A DNA stretch of 35,455 bases from Anaerolineaceae bacterium (GTDB lineage Bacteria > Chloroflexota > Anaerolineae > Anaerolineales > Anaerolineaceae), in the NCBI GenBank assembly GCA_012797695.1, contig JAAZOQ010000081.1, positions 1 to 35,455 on the forward strand. Direction: 5' to 3'. Positions 1 to 8,574 of this stretch are shown here, piece after piece (position 1 is the first letter of the stretch; each line of letters opens with the position of its first letter). A program made the position numbers and the translations under genes. The notes under the pieces are model-generated. The model saw only the letters and a list, made by a program, of their open reading frames with translations. It had not been told where the DNA came from and did not search any database.

Positions 1-126
1 GAAATGGTGGAACTGCACGGTGGGCAGATCTGGGTGGAAAGCCTCGAAGGCGGGGGCAGCCGCTTCAGTTTCTTACTGCCGCTCAACCCGGCGCAGGTCA
101 ATGCGGCCCACAGTGTTTTTCGGTAA
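1..126 (+). CDS. Sensor histidine kinase, C-terminal end (partial)
   Basis: The open frame from base 1 ends in the typical last part of a HATPase_c domain: a histidine and two glycines, a tryptophan/valine/glutamate strand, then GGGSRFSF followed by LPL, which is the G2 ATP-lid box and last strand of histidine kinases. Only 41 residues are visible before the TAA stop, so the sensor and phosphoacceptor domains lie upstream of the window. This is the only gene clearly on the host side of the tRNA. It is left out of the ORF track because its start is outside the window. Confidence 0.8.
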   Translation, partial: EMVELHGGQIWVESLEGGGSRFSFLLPLNPAQVNAAHSVFR

Positions 127-131
127 CAGTC

Positions 132-161
132 TTGTCAAAACAGGGCAGTGTGGTATATAAT
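132..161 (+). promoter_or_regulatory. Promoter of the tRNA-Pro gene
   Basis: A -35-like TTGTCA (132-137) and a perfect -10 TATAAT (156-161) are separated by 18 bases. They end about a dozen bases before the mature tRNA, as expected for a stable RNA promoter. Confidence 0.65.
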
Positions 162-173
162 CACTGCGTCCAA

Positions 174-247
174 CGGGGCGTGGCTCAGCCCGGTAGAGCG
201 CACGGTTCGGGTCCGTGAGGTCGGCGGTTCGAATCCGCCCGCCCCGA
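174..247 (+). tRNA. tRNA-Pro (anticodon CGG)
   Basis: The sequence folds into a cloverleaf: acceptor CGGGGCG pairs with CGCCCCG, the D stem is GCTC/GAGC, the anticodon stem is CACGG/CCGTG around loop TTCGGGT (anticodon CGG), and the T stem is GGCGG/CCGCC around TTCGAAT. The discriminator base is A and CCA is not encoded. With an integrase gene directly downstream, its 3' half is the likely chromosomal attachment site of the element. Confidence 0.95.
206..247 (+). other. Candidate attL core in the tRNA 3' half
   Basis: Integrative elements with tyrosine integrases usually recombine in the anticodon-to-3'-end part of a tRNA and leave it intact at the integrase end. The tRNA is intact here and the integrase start is about 220 bases downstream. 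I found no second copy of the T-stem/acceptor segment, so the core cannot be delimited. This is inference from layout. Confidence 0.4.
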
Positions 248-255
248 CTAATGGC

Positions 256-306
256 AACCGGAAACCTCATAGTTCGGTAAATTGTGTACCCGTGAGGTTT
301 CCGGTT
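256..306 (+). repeat. 14-bp inverted repeat between tRNA and integrase
   Basis: AACCGGAAACCTCA (256-269) is exactly complementary to TGAGGTTTCCGGTT (293-306), with a 23-base loop. No U-tract follows on either strand, so it does not look like an intrinsic terminator. It sits where integrase arm-type or directionality-factor sites are often found. The rest of the 248-464 gap holds one short palindrome and the integrase ribosome binding site; nothing else was recognised. Confidence 0.6.
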
Positions 307-419
307 CAAAAAAGGCCAAAATCTGCTCAACCGTAAACCGCACGGCTAGAAACCTCCAGTCTTTAAGAAAACCCAAGATTTCATCCCAAAAAAACACTCC
401 ATATCTTTATCGGACGGCT

Positions 420-434
420 ACCGATTTTATCGGT
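420..434 (+). repeat. Short palindrome upstream of the integrase
   Basis: ACCGAT-TTT-ATCGGT lies about 30 bases before the integrase start codon. Its half-site resembles the inner part of the dif-like palindrome at 27739-27770 (ACCGATA/TATCGGT). It could be a recombinase or regulator binding site. The functional meaning is unproven. Confidence 0.35.
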
Positions 435-464
435 TGTCGTCGCTACATACCGGAGGTTGCACGG

Positions 465-1400
465 ATGAAAAAACTTAAGTTTTCACAGGCTATCGAGGGA
501 TTTGATCTGGCTTGTCGGTCGCGTCATCTCAGCTTGCATACTTTGGCAGACTACCAAAATACGTACCGGAAATTGCAGGCCTTTCTTGACAAAGATCCTC
601 CGTTCGAAAAAATCGACAAAGACATATTGGAAAAATTCCTAGCTGCCCAGACGCACGTTTCTAACAAGACAGTTTCGAACTACCACATTGGCTTGTCAGC
701 TCTGTGGACCTGGGCTGTCACACAGAATATAGTTTCGGGAAATCCGCTGCATTCTATCGAGCGCCCAAAAGCCGGTAAGCCAGATATTATCCCTTTTACA
801 GAAGCCGACGTTCGTGCAATCCTTGCAGCGATAAAACAATCCAAAGTATATGTACGTCCCGGGAAGAGAGCGGGCGCCCATACATTACCACAAGCTGATC
901 GAAACAGGGCGATTGTCTTGACGCTCCTAGATACTGGGATGCGGGCTTCAGAACTCTGTGAGCGCTTCATCAAAGACGTCGATCTGCGTAACCAGGACAA
1001 GACGATCACCATCATTGGCGGGAAGGGTGACAAAGACCGCCACGTGCCGATCTCAGCTCGAACGGCCCAGTCGATATGGAAGTATCTGGCTACCCGCCCT
1101 GGTTCACGTTTGAGCGAGCCATTATTTGCAACAGATAGTGGTCGACACATCGAACGGAATAACCTGGGCAATATGCTCTCAGCGGCTGGTGAGCGTGCTG
1201 GCGTTCCAGACGTGCATCCGCATCGGTTTCGTCATACATTTGCGATCAATTTCCTGAGAAACGGTGGGAATATTTACGCACTTCAGGCTATCCTTGGTCA
1301 TGAAACTCTGGAGATGTGCTTACGTTACCTGAAGATTGCCCAGGTAGATCTAGACGATGCCCATCGCAGGGCCAGCCCTGTCGATAATTGGCAATTGTAA
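465..1400 (+). CDS. int: Tyrosine-type site-specific integrase
   Basis: Integrase that would catalyse insertion and excision of the element at the tRNA-Pro gene. The 311-residue protein has an N-terminal SAM-like core-binding domain (about residues 5-95) and a C-terminal catalytic domain with the family residues: Arg160 in TGMRASEL, Lys187 in the beta-hairpin GGKGDK, HxxR at 253-256 in HRFRH, His279 in LGHE and nucleophile Tyr288 in LRYLK. The ORF track starts at 282, but ATG 465 follows a good Shine-Dalgarno (CGGAGGT) and the extra N-terminus looks non-protein-like. It is convergent with the late operon and shares a bidirectional terminator with it. It is one of two tyrosine recombinases here. 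Confidence 0.93.
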   Translation: MKKLKFSQAIEGFDLACRSRHLSLHTLADYQNTYRKLQAFLDKDPPFEKIDKDILEKFLAAQTHVSNKTVSNYHIGLSALWTWAVTQNIVSGNPLHSIERPKAGKPDIIPFTEADVRAILAAIKQSKVYVRPGKRAGAHTLPQADRNRAIVLTLLDTGMRASELCERFIKDVDLRNQDKTITIIGGKGDKDRHVPISARTAQSIWKYLATRPGSRLSEPLFATDSGRHIERNNLGNMLSAAGERAGVPDVHPHRFRHTFAINFLRNGGNIYALQAILGHETLEMCLRYLKIAQVDLDDAHRRASPVDNWQL

Positions 1401-1437
1401 AATAAAATAGCCCGGGTAAGAACCGGGCTATTTTATT
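1401..1437. terminator. Bidirectional intrinsic terminator
   Basis: AATAAAATAGCCCGG (1401-1415) pairs perfectly with CCGGGCTATTTTATT (1423-1437) around a 7-base loop. The A-rich and T-rich flanks give a U-tract on both strands. It separates the integrase (plus) from the tail genes (minus). Confidence 0.9.
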
Positions 1438-1470
1438 CCTGTTCAGATTTTCTTATACACAAGCAGTGTT

Positions 1471-2349
1471 TCATCCTGAATAGGGGTACCGAATGACCAC
1501 GATACCAGAACCACCGTTCCCGCCGGGTGCGGCGAATTGAGCAGCACCCCCACCGCCACCTCCGGTATTTGCGGCGCCAGCCGTGGGACCATATGAATAC
1601 CCGATGCCACCGTTACCACCTCCACCCTGGCCGCCAGTTCCACCTGGCACCCCAGTGTCACATCCACCACCGCCGCCACCTCCGTAGAATTTCTGCGTAC
1701 CACTAATCGATGAACCTATGCCTATTCCGCCATTCCCGGATACTATTCCAGAAGTACCAGCTCCTGCAGCTCCACCTCCTCCGCCACCACGTGCTGTTCC
1801 CGAAGTTGTGCCGGAACCACCAGCATTACCTTGTTCTGAAGTGCCTGCCCCGCCGGATCCGTAATGCCCCCCTCCACCACCCGATCCTCCACTAAGGCCA
1901 TTTGCCATCCCTCCCGTGCCACCAAAGGCGCCGCCCCCACCACCCCCGACGGCGATGAGCGTTCCGAAAACAGAGTTGCCTCCATTGTCACCTTTATCAG
2001 GCGGGTCGACAGATACAGAACCTCCTGCACCTCCTGCCCCGATAGTTACTGGCATCGCTCCAGGCGCCACAGCGTAGGCGGCCCCGTGTATCACCCCGCC
2101 TCCACCTCCGCCGCCACCAGAATACTGGCCACCACCACCCCCGCCACCGCCAACGACCAGCACCTCAACGAAACCGCCGGTAATAATCGTAAACGTGCCG
2201 TTTGCGGTAAACGTATGGATCCTCCAATTGTCAACGACAGATACAGAACCTCCTGTGGCAAGAACCGGCACGATCCCAGCTTCGATTGTGCTACTGAAGT
2301 CGGTGAGTTGGCTGTTTTTCGATCTTACCCCGGACCTCTTGATGCCCAT
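1471..2349 (-). CDS. Glycine-rich tail tip/fibre protein
   Basis: Probable receptor-contact protein at the distal end of the tail, last gene of the late operon. After about 45 ordinary residues and a short strand segment (WRIHTFTANGTFTI) comes roughly 210 residues dominated by glycine runs (up to eight in a row), ending in GGSGIVVIRYPYSG. This is the signature of glycine-rich phage tail proteins, where stacked polyglycine helices expose variable loops, as in the T2/T6-type gp38 adhesin. ATG 2349 starts one base after the upstream stop. The exact receptor role is inferred from composition and position. Confidence 0.75.
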   Translation of the reverse strand: MGIKRSGVRSKNSQLTDFSSTIEAGIVPVLATGGSVSVVDNWRIHTFTANGTFTIITGGFVEVLVVGGGGGGGGQYSGGGGGGGGVIHGAAYAVAPGAMPVTIGAGGAGGSVSVDPPDKGDNGGNSVFGTLIAVGGGGGGAFGGTGGMANGLSGGSGGGGGHYGSGGAGTSEQGNAGGSGTTSGTARGGGGGGAAGAGTSGIVSGNGGIGIGSSISGTQKFYGGGGGGGCDTGVPGGTGGQGGGGNGGIGYSYGPTAGAANTGGGGGGAAQFAAPGGNGGSGIVVIRYPYSG

Positions 2350-2350
2350 T

Positions 2351-2680
2351 TTAATCTGCCTCTTCCGATCCCATTATCAAACAAGTGACTTTGTCCGCAG
2401 TCGTAGACAATCCGGTTAGCTTTGAAGCGGCATCAACGAGCAGGCCTTCATTCCCAAAGGTGAGTTGAACCGTTTCGTTTGCGCCCAATGAGATTTTATA
2501 GATTGGATATTCATCGGTGCCATCATGATAATTGAGTGTGGCAACTTCGGTGGTGGTATTCCCGTTGTGGAGCAGAATGTTGTGGACCAACGCTTTCGTA
2601 GCCGGGAGCGGATCGTAGAGGTCACCCTTTGCATCGGCCAGGCGTGAAAATGCCAGTTTTTTGGTCACAAATGTTGTCAT
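2351..2680 (-). CDS. Phage tail-fibre-region structural protein, unknown fold
   Basis: A 109-residue protein with alternating hydrophobic/polar strands and no membrane segment, which suggests a small beta-sandwich. It has a good Shine-Dalgarno (AGGAG) before ATG 2680. It lies between two fibre-like genes and is almost certainly co-transcribed with them. Small beta proteins in this position often attach to baseplate or fibre, but no motif identifies a precise role. Confidence 0.6.
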   Translation of the reverse strand: MTTFVTKKLAFSRLADAKGDLYDPLPATKALVHNILLHNGNTTTEVATLNYHDGTDEYPIYKISLGANETVQLTFGNEGLLVDAASKLTGLSTTADKVTCLIMGSEEAD

Positions 2681-2689
2681 CGCAAACTC

Positions 2690-3481
2690 CTAAATCAATG
2701 CATAGATTTGGTTGAGATCTGCTGCTGGGCTACCAGATCCACCACCTTGTAGAGCAAGCCAGGCTTCAAGCGTAGCGTCGTAGATCAGAATGCAGAATTC
2801 CAGGGGAATGTCTACGTTTCCTACGCAGCGGATATTACCCGCGCCATTTCTGAGAATGACTGATCGGCCGTCGTTTGCCGGCCGTATAACCAGTAGTTGT
2901 CCATCCAACCCGGCGTCGATTGTGGTCAGATCGTCGATTGCGTCATCTGACTGCGTGTCGACAGTGTGATAGGTCTGGGATGGTGTGATCGATCCGCTGG
3001 AGATCGTTAACTCGACTGTCGATCCGAAAACCAGAGTTTTCATGGCTTCCTGGATCATTCCTTCCAAATCGATATCGACGTCGGTCGAGTCATTTTCTGA
3101 ATTATCGATAGCCAATAGGCCATTGGTTGTCAGGAAGTTGATCCTGGAGCGGACTGCAGCATCTACACCATCAATTTGTATGACGTGCCCTCCATCCCCA
3201 CCACCTCCGCCGCCTGTAAATGTAAGGGTCAAGGTTTTGGCGGCAGCATTGTAAGAGCCCGAGACTCCGGCACCGGTGAAATTGAGTTTTGTTGTGCCCG
3301 CCTGGACCGTGCCAGACAATTGAACTTGCTGGATAGTCACGTTCAGGATGTCAGCCAGTTCTTCGTCCTTCTCAGTTTTTAGATTGCTTATTGCTTCATC
3401 CAGCTGTGACAATGGCGTGTTAAATGTATTGTCATCAGCGGGCGATCCATACTCGATGGGATCGTGATAATTTGTGCTCAT
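2690..3481 (-). CDS. Putative tail fibre / upper baseplate protein
   Basis: A 263-residue protein. The N-terminus (residues 1-45) names a position-like motif (DPIEYGSPADDNTFNTPLSQ) and a short coiled segment (ISNLKTEKDEELADIL). It is followed by beta-rich sequence with a flexible GGGGGGDGG linker near residue 95 and a C-terminal part rich in short strands. The combination of an anchoring N-terminus, a glycine hinge and beta domains is common in phage fibres. AAGGAG precedes ATG 3481. No receptor-binding domain was recognised. Confidence 0.6.
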   Translation of the reverse strand: MSTNYHDPIEYGSPADDNTFNTPLSQLDEAISNLKTEKDEELADILNVTIQQVQLSGTVQAGTTKLNFTGAGVSGSYNAAAKTLTLTFTGGGGGGDGGHVIQIDGVDAAVRSRINFLTTNGLLAIDNSENDSTDVDIDLEGMIQEAMKTLVFGSTVELTISSGSITPSQTYHTVDTQSDDAIDDLTTIDAGLDGQLLVIRPANDGRSVILRNGAGNIRCVGNVDIPLEFCILIYDATLEAWLALQGGGSGSPAADLNQIYALI

Positions 3482-3490
3482 CTCAACTCC

Positions 3491-5437
3491 TTATAGATAT
3501 GCCACTGCCTGGACCACACCGCGTAAAGTTAGCTGCGCCTCGATCCTGGCAGATTTTTCGATAGAGGTTGAAATAGTTACCTGATTGCTTTCCTGCTTTG
3601 GACGGAAGATCTCGTTGATCACTTCATTGGTAAGGTCAATTGCATACCACCCACTGCCGAGTTCGATTGCGTTGAAGCGAACATCCGCACCCCCATTTAT
3701 TTTGATGACCAGGTCTTCCAACGATAGAGTATTCGCCGCGCTTTCTTCGAAGATCCCGTACTCCATATGAATGTTAGGGGTCAATGTGTGCGTATGGTTG
3801 GGAGTGGAGTGTGTGTGGCTGGGAATATCGACTGTGTGGGTATGGTTAGGGATGTAGACTGGATGGCTATGCATCGTCGATCCAATGCCGTGGTAATGAT
3901 GAGTGCTATCGACATAGATGTTAAGTGTGGTATTGGCGTTGCCCCAGGAAATCGCATCGGTGGCTGTTGCCACAGTTGAACCACCCGAGCTACTGGTCTG
4001 ACTGCTGCCACCGCCGTTACCACTCGTACTTCCACCGCCTGAAGCCGTGGTCGTGGATTGCCCGGCCACCGATTTGACCGTTGAGCGTAATGGTTGAATT
4101 CTGAAGCGGAGAAGCGCCTGTTGGATGGTGGTATATTCCAATCCCAACCAGAAACGGAAAACACAAGGGTGGCTGTCGTCCATTTCATCACGATAACTGA
4201 GATTATCGACGCTGGCGCTGAGTTGAGGGTGGGCAGTAAACACTTTAGCACTTTGTGCCTGGCTTACCAGGAAATCTACGTCGCTTACCGGCTGCCGGTC
4301 GATAGTCGATACTTCTACACCGGAGGTGTGCAGGCCGTTGGCGTCGATTACCTGATCCACTCGAATGATGTTGAGTACCTGGTCTATGTCCTGAATGACG
4401 TTGCCATCGGTGATCTTCCGATAGACGACTCGCATGGTGGATCCGGGTTCGAGTAAGCGGTTAGCCCCGGCTAGCTGGATTTTGTACGCTTTTAACGGCT
4501 GTTTGTACCTCTCCAGGTAAGCGAACGAGGCTTGCAATAGCATGTTCGATGCACTTTGTACATCTACGTCTGTGTTGCTTACGGGGCCCAAGTCCTTGAA
4601 ATCGATCACCCTTTCGATGCGACCATATAATGATTCTGCGGCGTCGTTGCGTAGATAATTTTCAGCCTTGTTCAACGTGTAACCAGTTAACGCGGCGTTA
4701 GTCGCTGCAGCCAGGGTCGCCACCACATTACCGTTACCAGAGCCCCGTGGTATCAAACGTGTGATAACATCGGCTGCGTCGCGAATCTCTTCCAGTTTGG
4801 TGATGATTACTACCTCTGTCGATCCTTCAAAAGCTACCGTGTCGTTGACGTGTTGTATTGCCCGGACACCACAAGAATCGAAATCGGATGCGGGGCCTAA
4901 CCAGATGATTTGCCGGCCGGCCCCAAGCCGCCATTGTTCGCCGATCCGGTCGCAGATTGCCGTCAGGGCATTCAATACGTTTTCACCTTCGAACTGGTTG
5001 TAGACCAATTCTTGAGTAACCCCATTGATGATTGCCCAACCTGTGGGTGCCAGAGCCATGACCCGGCTGGGGCCATCCAGTACACCGGTGCTTGCCTCTG
5101 CAAGTTGTAATGCCCCAACACTGCGGTAGGTTAACTCGCGGCACAAGTCATTGCCCGAAACCGTATAAACCAGGCTACCATCTATACTCTGGGCCGAGAC
5201 TTGGTCGATGATTCCTCCACCAAGGGCGCGGATAGTTCCGTCGTCATCGATGTAGCGACAAATGGCTGTCCTTTTTTCTCGTAGCAAAGCGATATTCGGA
5301 TCCAGGCCACTAACTTCGAATTCGAATTCCCCTGACCCGGAGAGGAGTTTGCTGATTCGGAATGTGCTTGGCCGCAGAGGACCTGCTCCAAATCGGACGC
5401 CATTGTTGTTTTCTATGTCTATCCAATAATTTTTCAT
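3491..5437 (-). CDS. Tail hub / tail-associated protein with histidine fibre repeats
   Basis: A 648-residue protein next to the distal tail gene, matching by position and N-terminal style the siphovirus tail-hub (Gp37-like) proteins that close the tail tube and carry the fibre. Residues 1-400 contain the hub-like mixed alpha/beta sequence. A Ser/Gly/Thr linker (about 450-490) follows, then a segment near 510-555 with at least six HxH pairs (for example NHTHTVDIPSHTH). Such HxH ladders bind metal ions in trimeric fibre shafts such as the T4 long fibre tip. The ORF track begins at TTG 5446, but ATG 5437 overlaps the upstream stop (ATGA coupling) and is preferred. Confidence 0.75.
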   Translation of the reverse strand: MKNYWIDIENNNGVRFGAGPLRPSTFRISKLLSGSGEFEFEVSGLDPNIALLREKRTAICRYIDDDGTIRALGGGIIDQVSAQSIDGSLVYTVSGNDLCRELTYRSVGALQLAEASTGVLDGPSRVMALAPTGWAIINGVTQELVYNQFEGENVLNALTAICDRIGEQWRLGAGRQIIWLGPASDFDSCGVRAIQHVNDTVAFEGSTEVVIITKLEEIRDAADVITRLIPRGSGNGNVVATLAAATNAALTGYTLNKAENYLRNDAAESLYGRIERVIDFKDLGPVSNTDVDVQSASNMLLQASFAYLERYKQPLKAYKIQLAGANRLLEPGSTMRVVYRKITDGNVIQDIDQVLNIIRVDQVIDANGLHTSGVEVSTIDRQPVSDVDFLVSQAQSAKVFTAHPQLSASVDNLSYRDEMDDSHPCVFRFWLGLEYTTIQQALLRFRIQPLRSTVKSVAGQSTTTASGGGSTSGNGGGSSQTSSSGGSTVATATDAISWGNANTTLNIYVDSTHHYHGIGSTMHSHPVYIPNHTHTVDIPSHTHSTPNHTHTLTPNIHMEYGIFEESAANTLSLEDLVIKINGGADVRFNAIELGSGWYAIDLTNEVINEIFRPKQESNQVTISTSIEKSARIEAQLTLRGVVQAVAYL

Positions 5438-6300
5438 CAGTACCAAACCTCGTAGTAGACCGCATCTGCGCTAGCGCCATTGCCGCAGCCGTTGTAGCGA
5501 ATCGTCACCCGGTTGTCGCCAGGCAGTAATGTAAACCAGGCACCCAGGTCGGCTGACGGTCCTAGCTCCAGATTGTTATATGCGTCTGCCACATCGGTAC
5601 AGGTCACCTGCATTACTGCACAATCGACTTGCAATTTCCCTCCAGCGGGGATCGTGCCGGCATAGCTTAAAGTTTCCCCTCCATCACGTTCGATGATCAC
5701 GTTGCTTATGTCAGCGCCTCCGGCTTGGATTGTGATTACCAGAGCCCGGATCGGTGCCCGGCCAGGATCATCGGCCTCTCCTACTTTCCATATTGCCAGG
5801 GTTGGGCTGCCAATCAGCTTGACCTGGTTTGGGCTTCCGATGATATACCCCGTATTGAGCCGGATTCCTGAATTGAGCAGCCAGGCTCCTTTATAAATAC
5901 CGCGCCAGGCGCCATCCTGACAGACGAAACGCAGTTCCACGTCCTGGATGAAGCGAAACTTCGAAAGTTCATATGAACGAGTGGCGGCAATCTCGACCAA
6001 CCTGGCATAGACCCAATGTTCCTCGCCATTGTACAGACGCCTGTACAATCTATCTCGCTTCCCTCGCAATGCCATTAGTCGGAAAAAGAGGTGGCTTAAT
6101 TCCTGCTCACTGTCCGCGACCAGTCGTAGAGACTTTGTACGTTCCACTACACCTGGGAAACGCTGTTGAGCTCCGAAACCGTCCAGGGCGCCGCCTTCGG
6201 GTAGGTTGAAGTATCCGGTGTTGATTACACCTGATCCGATCAGGTCTATCTGGTTGGCGTAACTTAAGTCGAATGAACCGAAACGAATCAAACGATACAT
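5437..6300 (-). CDS. Distal tail protein (Dit-like)
   Basis: A 287-residue protein starting MYRLIRFGSFDL, with an N-terminal galectin-like strand pattern and a central segment (LFFRLMALRGKRDRLYRRL followed by WVYARLVEI) typical of siphovirus Dit proteins. These form the hexameric ring joining the tail tube to the hub. It sits directly after the tape measure gene and before the hub gene, as expected for Dit. The start ATG 6300 overlaps the tape measure stop, and the stop overlaps the hub start, so the three are translationally coupled. Confidence 0.75.
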   Translation of the reverse strand: MYRLIRFGSFDLSYANQIDLIGSGVINTGYFNLPEGGALDGFGAQQRFPGVVERTKSLRLVADSEQELSHLFFRLMALRGKRDRLYRRLYNGEEHWVYARLVEIAATRSYELSKFRFIQDVELRFVCQDGAWRGIYKGAWLLNSGIRLNTGYIIGSPNQVKLIGSPTLAIWKVGEADDPGRAPIRALVITIQAGGADISNVIIERDGGETLSYAGTIPAGGKLQVDCAVMQVTCTDVADAYNNLELGPSADLGAWFTLLPGDNRVTIRYNGCGNGASADAVYYEVWY

Positions 6301-8555
6301 TATGCTGCTCCAATCGACCGGGCACCGCGAATGACCCCCAATTGGACACCTCTGGCCACTGTTTCCCGGTCGGCGTTTCCGTGGATGACGATATTGATCC
6401 CGCCCAGGTTGAACTGAGAGGATTGTCTTGCAGGCCCGGCTAGGCTGCCAAAGCTCAGACCGGTGTCTACTGCCATAGAAGATATCGCACCGGAAATCTT
6501 TCTTTCTATGTCGCGGAATTGGGCAGCGAAACCTTCACCAAGGCCGGCTGCCATGTTTTCACCGATCCAGGCAAATACCGTAGATGGTGAATGGATCCCC
6601 AGGGCATTCTTGGCTGTACCAACGATATCTTCGAAAAAGTTGTTGACTTGATCTCGGAACCATGCCGCATTTTCTTGAATACCCATCCACAGACCAACCA
6701 CAATGTTCTTTCCGGTTTCGATGAGTGCACCGCTCAGGTCTGCCAGGCCACGTATCAGAACGTCAACGATTTCGATCGCGACAGCGCCCAGAGTCGGAAG
6801 AGATCCTACTATGCCTTTTAATAGCGCCATCACGATTTCTACCGCGGCTGTGGCCAGTAGAGGAAGGGCTTGTACCAAAGCCTTAACGATTTCCTCGATG
6901 ATCTGTGGGACGTACTCGATCAAAATGGGTAACGCGACGCTCAACCCTTCAATGATGGCTAAAACGATCTGGATGGCGGCCTCGATCAATTGAGGTAAGA
7001 CGTCGATCAGTGCAACTACCATTTCTGGGATGATCTCAGCGACCAACGCCATCAGCTCCGGTAGAGCCTCCGATATCCCATCGGCCAGTGCCAGTAAAAG
7101 ATCAATTCCAGCCCGCAGCATTAAAGGCAAGTTTCGGATAATGAATTCGACCAAGCTAGTCACCATGGCCACCACGGCCGGGATCAACGCTGGCAGGCTA
7201 TCCACGATTGCTTGCACGATACCTTGAACTACAGCCAGCCCCGCCTGAAGCATTTCCGGAGCGCTTTGAGCCAGATCTGTGGCAATCTTCCCCACCAAGC
7301 CACCAACGCCTTTGGCCATCTGGCCCAGGTCACCGTTTGCGCTGCTCACAACGTTGGCCAGCTCTTTCATGTAGCCTTGTACCTGGCTGGCTAACCCTGA
7401 AAAACCCGGTAAAAATGCCCCGGCCAGTTCGCCGAGCGTCCCTTTCAAGCCGGCCTTGATGCTCGATAGCTGGTCATCGAAGGCTTCCATGGCGGCCACA
7501 GTCTCTTCGGACATGACTGCGCCGACAGCATGTGCTTCCTCTGACAGGCGCTCGATTTCGTCCGATCCGGCTTTGATTAATGGATTGAGCTCCATGGCAG
7601 ACCGGCCGAAGATTTCTAAAGCTAACCGGTCACGTTCGGTCTCATTGGAAATGTCGCCTAAAGCGTTGACGATATCGTAAAAGACTTCTTCGGAATCGCG
7701 TAATTTGCCGTTTGCATCGGTCGCAGAGAGTCCTAAATCTTTGAATGCAGCTGCAGCAGGCCCCAGTTCTATGTCTGTGCCTGTTTCGCCTGCTTTGGCC
7801 AATGACTCGTTGTAATCGTTCGTCTGTTCTTGTGCATCTCCCATCGAACGAATCAACCTGGCCAGCGAGCTGGTCATCGTGTCGGAACTGGTACCAACCT
7901 GATCGCCTACGTACGATAATTCTTGTAATCGTTCGGTGCTGATACCTGTTTTCGCCGACAGATCGACCAGTTCAGCTGATGCAGAAGCTGTATCGAAAAC
8001 CAGCTTCCCGATTGCAGCGCCCACGCCTGCTACAACTGTTGCCAGCCCGGCGATAGCTGTTATCCCGACTTTCATAGTGGTGCCCAGGCCGCTAATGCCT
8101 TCCCCGAGATTTTTCGAAGCCTCGGCTGTTTCCTCTTCTTGTTTGCCAAGTTCGTCGACTTTTTCACCCGCTTCCTGGGAAGATTGGGTCATTTCTTGTA
8201 AAGAGGTCTCGGTTTTTCCCAGTTCTCCCATCATTTTGTTGAGGGATTCCGTCTCCCGGTTGATGCGAATTTCTAATTCCTGGGCAGCCTTACTGTTTTC
8301 ACCTTTTTCTTCGGCAATGCGTTGGTATTCATTGTGTAGAGCCTGTACCTTTTGTTCTTGGAGCCCAATAGTTTCATTCAATGCTTTGATACGCATTTCC
8401 AAGCCATTGGCGTCGTTGGCCCAATCACCTAGCCCTGCTGCAGCAGCGCGAAAGCCAGACTCCACCAGCCGGATCTCGCGGTTGAGCTGGTTTACTGCTG
8501 TCTTAAAATCGGTAGTATCCAGAGATACTTTTCCACTCAGTGGGTTATCACTCAC
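6300..8555 (-). CDS. Tail tape measure protein
   Basis: A 751-residue protein that sets tail length and is ejected during DNA entry. The N-terminal 150 residues are coiled coil (for example ETESLNKMMGELGKTETSL). There is a hydrophobic stretch near 155-190, then a helical region. From about 430 to 640 runs a long series of leucine/isoleucine/proline membrane-like helices repeating roughly every 20-25 residues (DSLPALIPAVVAM, VLPQLIEAAIQIV and similar). The C-terminus (NALGIHSPSTVFAWIGENMAAGL) is the conserved end motif of many tape measure proteins. The start is GTG 8555 behind AGAGGT. The length implies a tail of roughly 110 nm by the usual 1.5 angstrom per residue rule. Confidence 0.93.
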   Translation of the reverse strand: MSDNPLSGKVSLDTTDFKTAVNQLNREIRLVESGFRAAAAGLGDWANDANGLEMRIKALNETIGLQEQKVQALHNEYQRIAEEKGENSKAAQELEIRINRETESLNKMMGELGKTETSLQEMTQSSQEAGEKVDELGKQEEETAEASKNLGEGISGLGTTMKVGITAIAGLATVVAGVGAAIGKLVFDTASASAELVDLSAKTGISTERLQELSYVGDQVGTSSDTMTSSLARLIRSMGDAQEQTNDYNESLAKAGETGTDIELGPAAAAFKDLGLSATDANGKLRDSEEVFYDIVNALGDISNETERDRLALEIFGRSAMELNPLIKAGSDEIERLSEEAHAVGAVMSEETVAAMEAFDDQLSSIKAGLKGTLGELAGAFLPGFSGLASQVQGYMKELANVVSSANGDLGQMAKGVGGLVGKIATDLAQSAPEMLQAGLAVVQGIVQAIVDSLPALIPAVVAMVTSLVEFIIRNLPLMLRAGIDLLLALADGISEALPELMALVAEIIPEMVVALIDVLPQLIEAAIQIVLAIIEGLSVALPILIEYVPQIIEEIVKALVQALPLLATAAVEIVMALLKGIVGSLPTLGAVAIEIVDVLIRGLADLSGALIETGKNIVVGLWMGIQENAAWFRDQVNNFFEDIVGTAKNALGIHSPSTVFAWIGENMAAGLGEGFAAQFRDIERKISGAISSMAVDTGLSFGSLAGPARQSSQFNLGGINIVIHGNADRETVARGVQLGVIRGARSIGAA

Positions 8556-8574
8556 GGCACCTCTTGGGTTGAGA

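Noticed and set aside
256-306. Terminator for the tRNA gene
   Set aside because: The inverted repeat has a 23-base loop and no T-run on either strand.
282-464. N-terminal extension of the integrase frame in the ORF track
   Set aside because: It has no ribosome site, crosses the inverted repeat and has unlikely composition; ATG 465 with CGGAGGT fits the family start.
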